Assembly: GCA_964565895.1 (NCBI GenBank)
Contig: CAZMGT010000002.1
Span: forward strand, 62,001 to 126,000
Reading direction: 5' to 3'
Length of the DNA stretch: 64,000 nucleotides
Source of the DNA: CAZMGT01 sp964565895
Lineage (GTDB): Bacteria > Armatimonadota > Zipacnadia > UBA1398 > CAZMGT01
Shown here: positions 24,348-32,299 of the stretch, piece by piece
Numbering within the stretch: the first letter of the stretch is position 1
Layout: every line of letters starts with the position of its first letter
Position numbers and translations under genes: made by a program
The notes under the pieces: model-generated
Told to the model about the DNA's origin: nothing
Seen by the model: only the letters and a program-made list of their open reading frames with translations
Database searches by the model: none

Positions 24348-25191
24348 ATGAGCGAGCAGAGAATTAGAATTTTTTCCGCCAAGGCTTGCGCCGCGCCGAT
24401 CGAGGCCGCCGCGGAGCGGTTTCGCGAGGAGACGGGAATCGCCGTAGACCTCCTCGTCTGCCGCAGGCACTGCCACACACCCTACGCGGGCGAGGCCGAG
24501 GAAGCCGATGTTGTCGGCACGCCGCATTTTCTCACCGAGGTCGCGGAGATCGCCGGCCTGGACCTCGTCGTCGCTGGGGCGAGCTATCTCGCCGACGACG
24601 GCGAGATCATGGGCATTTTCGACCGCTCCGCGCGCCTGTGCCTAGGCTATCGGCGCTCTGCCCTGCTCGTTCAACCGGGCAACCCGAAGGGCATTCGTGC
24701 GCTGGCCGACCTGGAGCGGGCGGATGTTACAGTGAGTGTTTCGGTCATCGACTGCTTAAAGGGCGCCTATGAGGACATCATTTGCGCAACGCACCGCAGC
24801 GAGCTAATTCGCCCCCAAATTAAGCTCTGGGCAAACGGCTGCGTGGCCCTTGTCGAGTCGGTGGCCCAGGGGCGCGTGGATGTGGGCTCTGCAGGAGGCG
24901 GGCGTCACGAGCCTGATGACGGTGGCCCAGGGGCGCGTGGATGTGGGGGTCGGCTGGTCGGCGTTCGAACATCTTGCCTCCGGGCGTGTCCAGATAATCG
25001 AGCTCAACGGCCCTGAGGCGATCGAGCGCGAGACAACGATTTCTCTGTGCAAAAACTCAGCTAACGGCGCGGCCGCGGAGCGGTTCTTGCAGTTTATCGC
25101 CGAGGGCGGGGCGGATGAGTTTCTCGCCCGCTACGGCTGGCTGCTCCCCGAGGCCCGCCGAAAGATCGTTCGGGAGGCGAAAGCAACATGA
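24348..25191 (+). pseudogene. Third substrate-binding protein gene, frameshifted by a 61-bp imperfect duplication
   Basis: The first reading frame runs from ATG 24348 (IRIFSAKACAAPIEAAAERF, LVQPGNPKGIRALADLERAD) to SVAQGRVDVG and then becomes nonsense, ending at 25016. The rest of the family fold (VAQGRVDVGVGWSAFEHL to FLARYGWLLPEARRKIV) lies in another frame, ending at 25191. A 28-bp direct repeat (24859-24886, 24920-24947) offset by 61 bases marks the cause. Deleting 61 bases restores one frame of exactly 261 codons, 260 aa, close to its paralogues (254 and 258 aa). The restored protein ends in the usual ATGA overlap with the next gene. Unlike the two paralogues it shows no signal peptide or lipobox. 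Either a real mutation or an assembly error could explain it. Confidence 0.8.
24859..24947. repeat. 28-bp direct repeat, 61-bp period
   Basis: Identical copies at 24859-24886 and 24920-24947 encode SVAQGRVDVG and TVAQGRVDVG in the two frames. The 33 bases between them (24887-24919) encode a fragment (LQEAGVTSLM) that resembles an alternative version of the sequence before copy one (ANGCVALVES). Confidence 0.9.
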
Positions 25192-26327
25192 GCATTGTCC
25201 GAATGCTTTTCCGGGAGATCGCCCACCGCAAGCTGAACTTCATCCTGGGGCTGATCTCCGTCGTCGCCGCGGTGGCCTTGTTCGTCGCCGTGCTCACCAT
25301 GTGCGAGGCGTCCAAACGCGAGACCACGCGGCTCATGCGCGACTTGGGGTTTAACGTGCTCATCGTCCCCAAAAACACCAACATGGCCGACTTTTGGAGC
25401 GAGGACTACGCTGCGGAGGACATGCCCGAGGAATACGTTTACCGCTTGGCCAACGCCCCGATCATGACCATTCGCCACCTCGTGGCGCGGTTGCAAAGAA
25501 AGGTAGAGTGGCGGGGGCGAAAGATCTTGCTCACCGGCGTGCTCCCCGAGGTGCCGCAGAAGCACCTCAGCCCCAAGCCCCCGATGGGGCTAAACATCCC
25601 GCGGGGGTCGGTTTACGTGGGCCATGAGCTGGCGAAAAGCTTTAACATCAAAGTCGGGCAGAAGATCGATATCCTGGGCAAAAAGTTCACCGTCGCCCGG
25701 CTGCTCAAAGAAAGCGGAAGCAAGGACGACATTCGCATCTACGGCCACCTGCACGACATCCAAGAGGTGCTCGGCCTGCCCGGGCGGATTAACGAGATCG
25801 AGGCGCTTAGCTGCCGCTGCTTCGGCGATCGCTTGGCGAGCATCCGGCAAGACATCGCCGCCGTCCTCCCCGACACCCACGTTACGGAGTTTCGCACGAA
25901 AGCCATTGCCCGCGCCGAGACGCGCAAAATGGTCGAGCGCTACGCGGCGTTTATCATCCCCGCGGTGCTCGTGATGACCGCGGTGTGGATCGGCGTTCTC
26001 ACGCTGATGAACGTGCGCGAGCGGCGCGAGGAGATCGGCATTTTGCGGGCGCTGGGCGTGGGCTCGGGGCCGATTGCTGCGTTGTTTATCGGCCGCGCGC
26101 TGGTTGTCGGGATCGTGGGCGCGGGGTTGGGTTTTGCGCTGGGGACGTGGGTTGCTCTGCGCGTGGGGCCGAATATATTCTCGCTTACGGCAAACAAAAT
26201 TAGCCCGATGTTTGCCCTGCTTGGCTGGTCGCTGGTCGGGGCGCCGCTGCTCTGCGCGTTGGCCAGCTACCTGCCGGCAATGGCTGCTGTGTTGCAAGAT
26301 CCCGCGGAGGTGCTACAGGAAGAATAG
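25188..26327 (+). CDS. MacB/LolC-like FtsX-family permease
   Basis: 379 aa. One N-terminal helix (LNFILGLISVVAAVALFVAVL) is followed by a periplasmic MacB-like domain (~45-255; GFNVLIVPKNTNMADFW, GSVYVGHELAKSFNIKVGQKIDI) and three C-terminal helices of the FtsX type, with the hallmark VRERREEIGILRALGVGSGPIAALF between the first two. The C-terminus LPAMAAVLQDPAEVLQEE is standard. Such proteins transmit ATP-driven mechanical force for export or lipoprotein handling and do not import solutes. It overlaps the third binding-protein gene by ATGA and is followed after two bases by its ATPase. Confidence 0.9.
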   Translation: MSIVRMLFREIAHRKLNFILGLISVVAAVALFVAVLTMCEASKRETTRLMRDLGFNVLIVPKNTNMADFWSEDYAAEDMPEEYVYRLANAPIMTIRHLVARLQRKVEWRGRKILLTGVLPEVPQKHLSPKPPMGLNIPRGSVYVGHELAKSFNIKVGQKIDILGKKFTVARLLKESGSKDDIRIYGHLHDIQEVLGLPGRINEIEALSCRCFGDRLASIRQDIAAVLPDTHVTEFRTKAIARAETRKMVERYAAFIIPAVLVMTAVWIGVLTLMNVRERREEIGILRALGVGSGPIAALFIGRALVVGIVGAGLGFALGTWVALRVGPNIFSLTANKISPMFALLGWSLVGAPLLCALASYLPAMAAVLQDPAEVLQEE

Positions 26328-26329
26328 CG

Positions 26330-27028
26330 ATGATTACCGTAGAGGACGTGAGCAAGGTTTTCTCGCGCGGTGAGGAGCAGGTGCGCGCGTTGGATGGCGT
26401 CTCGCTGTCTGTGGAGCGCGGGGAGTTCGTCGCCGTGCGCGGCCCGAGCGGCTCGGGCAAGACTACGCTGCTGCTCACCGTGGGCGGCATGGTCCGGCCG
26501 AGCGCGGGGCGCGTGGTTGTCGATGGCCAGGACGTCTACGCCCTATCTGCGCCCCAGCGCGCTGCGCTTAGGGCGGAGAAGATCGGCTTTGTCTTTCAAA
26601 TGTTCCACCTCGTGCCCTATCTTTCTGTTTTGGAAAACGTGCTTATGCCGACGCTCGCCGGCTGCCGTGCGGGCCGCAAGGAGGCCGAGGAGCTGCTCGA
26701 CTACCTCGGCCTGAGCCACCGCCTGCGCCATCGCCCGGCCGAGCTGAGCACGGGCGAGCGCCAGCGCGTGGCCATTGCCCGCGCGTTGTTAAAAAAGCCC
26801 GCGGTTATCCTTGCCGACGAGCCCACGGGCAACCTCGACCCGGACAACTCCGAGCAGGTGTTGCGCTACCTCGCCGACTTCCACCGCGGCGGGGGCACGG
26901 TGCTCCTCGTCTCGCACGAGCCGATTGCCGACCGCTACGCCGACCGTGTGCTATTTTTGCGCGCGGGCAAGCTGGTCGAGCCCAACGGGCCGGCGGCGGG
27001 GGCGGAGGCCCAAAGCCAGCCCGCCTAG
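26330..27028 (+). CDS. LolD/MacB-type ABC transporter ATPase
   Basis: 232 aa, the usual size. Walker A is GPSGSGKTTLL, the Q-loop VFQMFHLVPYLS, the signature LSTGERQRVAIARAL, Walker B AVILADEPTGNLD, and the H-loop VSHEP. Sequence type and position make it the partner of the FtsX permease just upstream. It closes the transport operon. The last four bases overlap the end of the convergent FG-GAP gene, leaving no room for a dedicated terminator. Confidence 0.93.
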   Translation: MITVEDVSKVFSRGEEQVRALDGVSLSVERGEFVAVRGPSGSGKTTLLLTVGGMVRPSAGRVVVDGQDVYALSAPQRAALRAEKIGFVFQMFHLVPYLSVLENVLMPTLAGCRAGRKEAEELLDYLGLSHRLRHRPAELSTGERQRVAIARALLKKPAVILADEPTGNLDPDNSEQVLRYLADFHRGGGTVLLVSHEPIADRYADRVLFLRAGKLVEPNGPAAGAEAQSQPA

Positions 27029-28182
27029 CGCAGCGGGTTAAGCCAAATGTCTAGCCGGGGCGTGTCCCAGTTGTAGGGCTTGCCCAGGACGTCCAGGTCG
27101 CCGTCGCCATCGAGGTCGGCCAGCTTAGATTCGTGGTTGCCGTAGCCCACGGCGATGGTCGTCTTGCGGAAGTGGCCCTGGCCGTCGCCCAGCAAAAGCC
27201 ACATTTGCGCGTCGTCGTTGCCTCCGTTCAGGCGCATCTCGGCGCAGAAAATATCGTTGTTCCCATCGCCGTTGACGTCGGCAATGGCCACGCTGTGCCC
27301 GTGGTCCACGGCGATGCCCAGCGGGTCGTGCCCCACCCAGCGGCCAGCGCGCCACTCATACCACTTCAGCGGGCCGGTGCCGTCGCCGACGACGAAGGCG
27401 ACCTCCGGCCGCCCGCCGGCGACGAGCTGGCCTGCTGCGCAGCGGGTAAAGCGTTGCTTGTCGTCGATTACCTCGGCGACGAACTTGCCCCCGCCCACGT
27501 GCTTAAACCAGCAGCCGCCGCCCACGATGTCCACCGTGCCGTCGAGGTCAATATCCGCCGCGGCAAGGCCCTCCGATTCGCGCGGCGAGGTGAATATTGG
27601 AGCATATGGCCAGGGCTCGGTGTTTTTCGGGTCGTCGGGGACCTCCGCAAAGAACAGCTTGTTCGCCCGCTGGTTCCAAAAGACAAGCTCGGGCTGGCCG
27701 TCGCCGTCGAAGTCGCCGAAGAGCTGGTCGTGGTGCTTTTTCGCGCCGGAGTTTTTGATCAGCCGGCGCTTCCAGGGCTTAGAGAAATCCGGCCGCGGGT
27801 TCTCCCACCACCACACCTCGTTGCTTCGGCTGTCGCCGCCCATGACGATGTCTAAGTCCCCGTCCTTGTCGATGTCGCAATATGCCCCGCCGGCCTCGAT
27901 GGGCAGCACCCCGGGCTCGATGACCCGCCTCTGCCAGCCGCCGGCCGTGCGCCGATACCAAACGAGCGCCGGCCCCGCCCTGCGGCAGCCAATGACGATA
28001 TCGTTTAACCCGTCGCCGTCCACATCGAACACGAGCGACGCCGTCTGCTGCTTGGACTTGCTCGGCGGCTCTAAGTCGCCCGTCCTGCTAGAGAGGTGCT
28101 TCCATGTCGGCTGCGCGGCCAAGCCAAGCGCAGCGAGCGCCGGCAGGCAGGCCGCAACAAGCGCCAATTTCCGCGCGCGCAT
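27025..28182 (-). CDS. Secreted FG-GAP/VCBS-repeat beta-propeller protein
   Basis: 385 aa, with a signal peptide (KLALVAACLPALAALGLAAQ). About six repeats carry the calcium-binding D-x-D-x-D-G motif of FG-GAP/VCBS blades: FDVDGDGLNDIVIG, CDIDKDGDLDIVMG, GDFDGDGQPELVFW, ADIDLDGTVDIVGG, ADVNGDGNNDIFCA and ADLDGDGDLDVLGK. Together they should form a seven-bladed propeller. No catalytic domain is present. It is the last gene of the minus-strand glycan-utilisation block, 45 bases after the DUF4838 gene, and may bind a substrate or surface partner. Confidence 0.85.
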   Translation of the reverse strand: MRARKLALVAACLPALAALGLAAQPTWKHLSSRTGDLEPPSKSKQQTASLVFDVDGDGLNDIVIGCRRAGPALVWYRRTAGGWQRRVIEPGVLPIEAGGAYCDIDKDGDLDIVMGGDSRSNEVWWWENPRPDFSKPWKRRLIKNSGAKKHHDQLFGDFDGDGQPELVFWNQRANKLFFAEVPDDPKNTEPWPYAPIFTSPRESEGLAAADIDLDGTVDIVGGGCWFKHVGGGKFVAEVIDDKQRFTRCAAGQLVAGGRPEVAFVVGDGTGPLKWYEWRAGRWVGHDPLGIAVDHGHSVAIADVNGDGNNDIFCAEMRLNGGNDDAQMWLLLGDGQGHFRKTTIAVGYGNHESKLADLDGDGDLDVLGKPYNWDTPRLDIWLNPLR

Positions 28183-28227
28183 CTGCCGCTCACCTCCGGT
28201 TGGGCGAAGAAAAGATGCTCCGCGGCG

Positions 28228-30462
28228 TCATTGCCCTGCGCTATAGATAATCGCCGGCTTTACGATGCCCCCGAGGGCAAGCTCGGTCATTCGCCGGTGG
28301 TCTACGCAAACCGCGATAACATTGACCTTCCCCGGCCGCGCTACCTGCGAAATGTCTACCTCAAACGGCTTGCGCCGCTTCTCGCTCTGGCCCACCTTCC
28401 GCCCGTTAACGTAAACGGTGGCCAACCCGTCGATCTCGGCAAACCACAGGCGCAGGCGTTCGCGCGGGGCGTCCGGGGGAATGGTTACCCGCGTGCGATA
28501 CCACATCCAAGTAAAGCGGTCGGGCAGGCCTTGGTTGCCCAGCGTCGCTGAGTACGTGGCCACCTCGCGCCAGCCGCTGTCGTCAAACCCGGGCTCGGCA
28601 AATCCGCGCTCCTCGCCAACGCCCTCCTCGTCGTAGGCCAGCCGCCAGCGGTCGGGCAGTTGCAGGACGAGGCGGTTCGGCGGCGTGGTGCGCTGATATC
28701 CTTCTTCGATCGCCGGCGCGAGGAACCGCTCCACATAGCCCGGCGTATAGTGGTTTACCAGCCCCTCGTCGAGCAGGTTTTTCAGGTGCGCGCGCAGCTC
28801 GTCAAGCGTCTTTTTCGCCGCGGCAAAGTCCGCGCGGTTTGTCGCCTCGAAAATCGCCCGATAGTACTTCGCGTTCTCCAGCCCGCGCAAGAACATGCGC
28901 ACGCGCTCTCGCTGAACGTCGCTTTGCGCGGCGGCGAGCGCTTGGTTTAGGTCGCGCTCGCACTGGGCGAGCAGCTCCGGCGTATATATGCGGTCAAGCC
29001 CGAAGAAGCAGCCGGCGTGGGTTGCGGTTGTCGCAAATGCGCGGTCGATGCGCTCCCAATAGCGTTTAACATGGGCCGCCGCGGGGCCGAAGAGCTTGGT
29101 GTAAAAGTCGTCCATAATTGCCGCGGGGTCCTGCCTGGGGTCCCAGGCAAGCCGCGCGCTGAGGTAAATGTGCGGCGCGTAGATGCACCAGGAGTTAATC
29201 GTCTCCAGATTGAGCGCCTCAAAGCCAAGCTTTTTCAGCAAGGGAATATCGTGCGCGTAGATGGAAACCTTGGAAAACGGTACGAGGCACTCCGCCAAGT
29301 TGTACTCGTAGCCCCTGTAGCCCTTGCGCGAAACATAGCGGTCCCAGCCTCGGATGATCTCAAGCAGGCGCTTGCGCGAGGGGCAAATGTCGCTCCCGAT
29401 GGCGTGCAGCCGGCAGAAGCGAATGGGGGCGAGCCACATCATAAGGTTCGGCGGGGCGTGCTCTGCATGGCGCGGGGGAAGCGTGTAGTCGGAATAGGCG
29501 TAAAAGCAGAGGATTTTCTCGGGGAACCGCTGCGCAACGCGCCGCGCGACTTCGTTGAAAAACACCATAAACCGGTCCGACATGCACACCGTCCCGCTGG
29601 AGGGGTCGATGTATGTCGGGTCGTCCAGGGCGCGGCAGTTTGCGCACTGGCAAAAGTGGCGGCCGTCGTCTGGGCTGAGCGAGGCGGAGACGAGCTCTGG
29701 GTTGGCCTCAAACCGCCGGATAATGTTTTCCGCAACAAGCCGCACAACATCGGGGTTTGAGGTGCACAACTGCCCTGGCGCGCGCCGGCCGTCTACCAGA
29801 GGATAGTACTCCGGGTGCGTGTCGAAATACTGCTTTGGGGGCAGGAGGCGCGACCAGGCGTGGCCCGTCTCCAGGCGCAGCCCGCCCACGCGGTTCCACA
29901 GCTTCCAGCGCGACTCGCGCGCCCAGCGGCTGCCCCAAATCTTGCGTGTGCAAAACGCCGGCCTTTGCTCAACGTCGAGCGCGGGCAAGCGCACCGTGCT
30001 CGCCCGGGGGACGACTTCGCCCAGCGGGTGGTCGAAAAACAGCCGAAACCCCAGCCTCTCGAGCAGGGCAAACGCGCCATAGAGCACGGCGCGCGGCGAC
30101 TCGCCGGCGATGAGCACGCGGCCGTCCTCTACGCGAAGGCGAAAGCCCTCCCTGCTCAAGCTCTGCCCGGCAACGGTTAGTCCGGCGCGCTCGGCCAGCT
30201 CGCCCAAAAGCACAGGCACGGGCTCCTCGGGCACCGCCCTCCCCGCCGGCCACTGCCGCACGGCAAGCCTCGCCCCGGACATTTTCTCAATCGCCGCGGC
30301 AAGCTCTTCCGCAGCGCGCTGCACATCCTGCGGCGCCCCCTCGGCGATATATATCGCTGCCCGCGCCTGCCCGCGCTCCACAAGCGTGCACTCGCCGAAC
30401 GCAGCACCGGCCAGGGCAAACAGCAACACCAAGAGCACCACGCTGCGCGGCATGGCCGTCAT
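28228..30462 (-). CDS. DUF4838-domain secreted protein with GH20/67-like N-domain (predicted glycoside hydrolase)
   Basis: 744 aa, with a signal peptide (SVVLLVLLFALAGAAFG). Residues 25-160 match the alpha/beta N-domain found before GH20, GH67 or GH84 barrels (QRAAEELAAAIEKMSGARL, SPRAVLYGAFALLERLGFRLFF). DUF4838 follows (~180-470), with PDDGRHFCQCANC, CMSDRFMVFFNEVA and YEYNLAECLVPFS. A helical region (~470-600) and a galactose-binding-like domain (~615-735; DDSGWREV, YRTRVTIP, VYVNGRKVGQSEKRRKPFEVDI) finish it. The domain set suggests a hydrolase for acidic or amino sugars, but catalytic residues cannot be assigned. It overlaps the upstream small gene by ATGA. Confidence 0.82.
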   Translation of the reverse strand: MTAMPRSVVLLVLLFALAGAAFGECTLVERGQARAAIYIAEGAPQDVQRAAEELAAAIEKMSGARLAVRQWPAGRAVPEEPVPVLLGELAERAGLTVAGQSLSREGFRLRVEDGRVLIAGESPRAVLYGAFALLERLGFRLFFDHPLGEVVPRASTVRLPALDVEQRPAFCTRKIWGSRWARESRWKLWNRVGGLRLETGHAWSRLLPPKQYFDTHPEYYPLVDGRRAPGQLCTSNPDVVRLVAENIIRRFEANPELVSASLSPDDGRHFCQCANCRALDDPTYIDPSSGTVCMSDRFMVFFNEVARRVAQRFPEKILCFYAYSDYTLPPRHAEHAPPNLMMWLAPIRFCRLHAIGSDICPSRKRLLEIIRGWDRYVSRKGYRGYEYNLAECLVPFSKVSIYAHDIPLLKKLGFEALNLETINSWCIYAPHIYLSARLAWDPRQDPAAIMDDFYTKLFGPAAAHVKRYWERIDRAFATTATHAGCFFGLDRIYTPELLAQCERDLNQALAAAQSDVQRERVRMFLRGLENAKYYRAIFEATNRADFAAAKKTLDELRAHLKNLLDEGLVNHYTPGYVERFLAPAIEEGYQRTTPPNRLVLQLPDRWRLAYDEEGVGEERGFAEPGFDDSGWREVATYSATLGNQGLPDRFTWMWYRTRVTIPPDAPRERLRLWFAEIDGLATVYVNGRKVGQSEKRRKPFEVDISQVARPGKVNVIAVCVDHRRMTELALGGIVKPAIIYSAGQ

Positions 30463-30764
30463 CCCGTTTTCATGATTTGCGCTAAGTGCTGAACCTCGTC
30501 GAGCTCGATGCTGCGCAGAAAAAACTCCGCCTGCTGCTTAATGTAGTGCGCGGAGAGCCACAAGCACAAGAGGCACAGCAAAACGAGCGCCCCAAGCGTG
30601 GCCGGCACAAGAACGGCTAGGCTTGCCCAAAATGCCTGGCCCCGTGTTGGCCTGCGCCCTTCGGGCAGCGCCGCTCGCCGGCGCAAACTTAGCCAGCACG
30701 CGGCGCCGAGCCACAGGAGAACCGTTCCGCATGCCGCGCCGCCAAACGCCGCGAGGAAGAGCAT
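30459..30764 (-). CDS. Small two-helix membrane protein, unknown function
   Basis: 101 aa from ATG 30764; a TTG 27 bases earlier is possible but has no better ribosome site. Two hydrophobic helices (LFLAAFGGAACGTVLLWLGA and ASLAVLVPATLGALVLLCLL) flank a basic loop. The C-terminus (FFLRSIELDEVQHLAQIMKTG) is amphipathic. Its stop overlaps the DUF4838 start as ATGA, so the two are probably co-translated. No family was recognised. The coupling suggests a role in export or membrane tethering within the glycan operon. Confidence 0.6.
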   Translation of the reverse strand: MLFLAAFGGAACGTVLLWLGAACWLSLRRRAALPEGRRPTRGQAFWASLAVLVPATLGALVLLCLLCLWLSAHYIKQQAEFFLRSIELDEVQHLAQIMKTG

Positions 30765-30942
30765 GGGGTCGCGCTCTCGCCCCTGCCGCAATAGGACTCA
30801 GGCGAGCAAATAGTCAGCCGCGGCGTGTTGCTTGTCCGCTCGGCGCAGGTTGCCGACCAACGCGCCCGCGGGCAAGCTGTCCAGCGCGCCGGCTCCTACG
30901 CGTTTGCTTAAACCGCGGCCGAGGATGCGCAGGCGAGCTGCC

Positions 30943-32250
30943 CTACTGCCCCTCGCGCAGGGTAAACTTTATCGGCTGGCCCTCGCGGTCGGTAATCCGC
31001 GCGACAAGGCCCCACCGCCCACGCCCCTGCAGAACCTTAAACAGCAGCTTGTTTACCCCGGCCTCAAGCCGCGCTTGAACGACGTCCTGGTCGACCTTCA
31101 GCCCCCGCGTAACGTTGATCGCGTGAATGCGCTTGCCGTTGAGGTAAACCACAACGCCGTCGTCGCTGCCCAGCTTAAGCAAAACGTCCTGCGCCTGGGG
31201 AACGGTTACCTCGGCGTAGACGAATGCGCAGACATTGTCCAACCGACCGACGGCGCGCTCCAAGTCAACGTGCCCGTCGCCGGGATCGCCGTTGACAAAT
31301 TTCCACGCGATCTCCCGCTGCTCTCCGGCCACGGTTACCGTGTACTTGGCGCCCAGGTCCACGCCCTGCTCCGGGGGCAGCGTCTGCTCAAATGCCGCGC
31401 CGCCCTTATTGGGCCAGGGCCCGATGACGAACCACTTGCTCAGGAATCCCTGCAGCGCGCAGAGGTCCGTGCCCGGCGCGGGCCAGTTGTCGGGAATGGG
31501 AATGGTTACCTCGCCCGTGGCCGCCCACTCCGTCCCGCGGCGGACGACCGTTTTAAACGGGACATCGTGCGCGCGCAGGTCGTGGCCCATAACCACTTGG
31601 AACACGCGCCCCTTGCCGTAGTTGACCGTCCAGAACATGGGCTCGTCGCGCCCTGTGCCCCGCGTCTTGGGGTCGGAATACGCTGTGGCGAGCAGGGTAA
31701 TGTTCTCCTGCATGCGCAGCCGGTGATAGAGCTCGTCGATGCTGTGCTGAAAGTCGGGCATGTCGCGGGTGATCGGGTGCTCGTGGTTTACGATTTTTAC
31801 CACATAGGAATGCTTCGCTCCGTGGCCCGAGCCCTTGCGCCAGGCGCCACCGATGAGCTTCTCGTATTCCGGCCAGTCGGGAAACGCGTTGTTTGCGGCG
31901 TGAATGACGACGAACCCGCCCCCCTCGCGCACATACTGGAGCAGGCCCTGCTCCGCGGCTTCGCCCCAGCGCGGGCCGTTGTAGTCGCTGAGCAGGGCGT
32001 CGTACTGCTTAAACGTCTCCAGCGTGCACTTGGCGGGCTCATAGGTAATGTCGCAGACAAACCGCCCGCAGCTTTCTAAGATCTCTTTCAGCGCGGGGGT
32101 CGTCTTGCGCCAATCGTGGTTGTTCGCGCCGGAGAGAATAAGGATTTTCAGCTTTCGCGGCTGCTCCTGAGCAGCCGCCGCGGAGGCCATTGCCCCCAGA
32201 GCGAAACACAAACACAAACCAGCGACAAAGCAACGCACAACGCGGCTCAT
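30943..32250 (-). CDS. Secreted ThuA-domain protein with C-terminal beta-sandwich domain
   Basis: About 435 aa. ATG 32250 follows GGGAG and begins a signal peptide (VVRCFVAGLCLCFALGAMASA). Residues 35-245 form a ThuA/glutamine-amidotransferase-like domain: KILILSGANNHDWRKTTPALKEIL, YDALLSDYNGPRWGEAAEQGL, GGGFVVIHAANNAFPDWPEY, NHEHPITRDMPDF and GKGRVFQVVMGHD. ThuA proteins take part in disaccharide (trehalose, sucrose) use, often in 3-keto-glucoside pathways with a Gfo/Idh/MocA dehydrogenase, as here. The last 170 residues (KWFVIGPWPNKG, GSDDGVVVYLNGKRIH, VNKLLFKVLQGRGRW) are a PA14/galactose-binding-like module. Confidence 0.85.
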   Translation of the reverse strand: MSRVVRCFVAGLCLCFALGAMASAAAAQEQPRKLKILILSGANNHDWRKTTPALKEILESCGRFVCDITYEPAKCTLETFKQYDALLSDYNGPRWGEAAEQGLLQYVREGGGFVVIHAANNAFPDWPEYEKLIGGAWRKGSGHGAKHSYVVKIVNHEHPITRDMPDFQHSIDELYHRLRMQENITLLATAYSDPKTRGTGRDEPMFWTVNYGKGRVFQVVMGHDLRAHDVPFKTVVRRGTEWAATGEVTIPIPDNWPAPGTDLCALQGFLSKWFVIGPWPNKGGAAFEQTLPPEQGVDLGAKYTVTVAGEQREIAWKFVNGDPGDGHVDLERAVGRLDNVCAFVYAEVTVPQAQDVLLKLGSDDGVVVYLNGKRIHAINVTRGLKVDQDVVQARLEAGVNKLLFKVLQGRGRWGLVARITDREGQPIKFTLREGQ

Positions 32251-32299
32251 GTGGCGACATCTCCCGTTCCAAGCAGTGGCGCACAAGCCTGCGCAGGGG

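Noticed and set aside
30459..30791. Longer version of the small membrane protein starting at TTG 30791
   Set aside because: The extra nine residues are charged and precede the first helix; ATG 30764 is the more usual start.
30832..32079. 415-codon plus-strand frame over the ThuA gene
   Set aside because: Antisense to a well supported ThuA-domain gene; no motif of its own.
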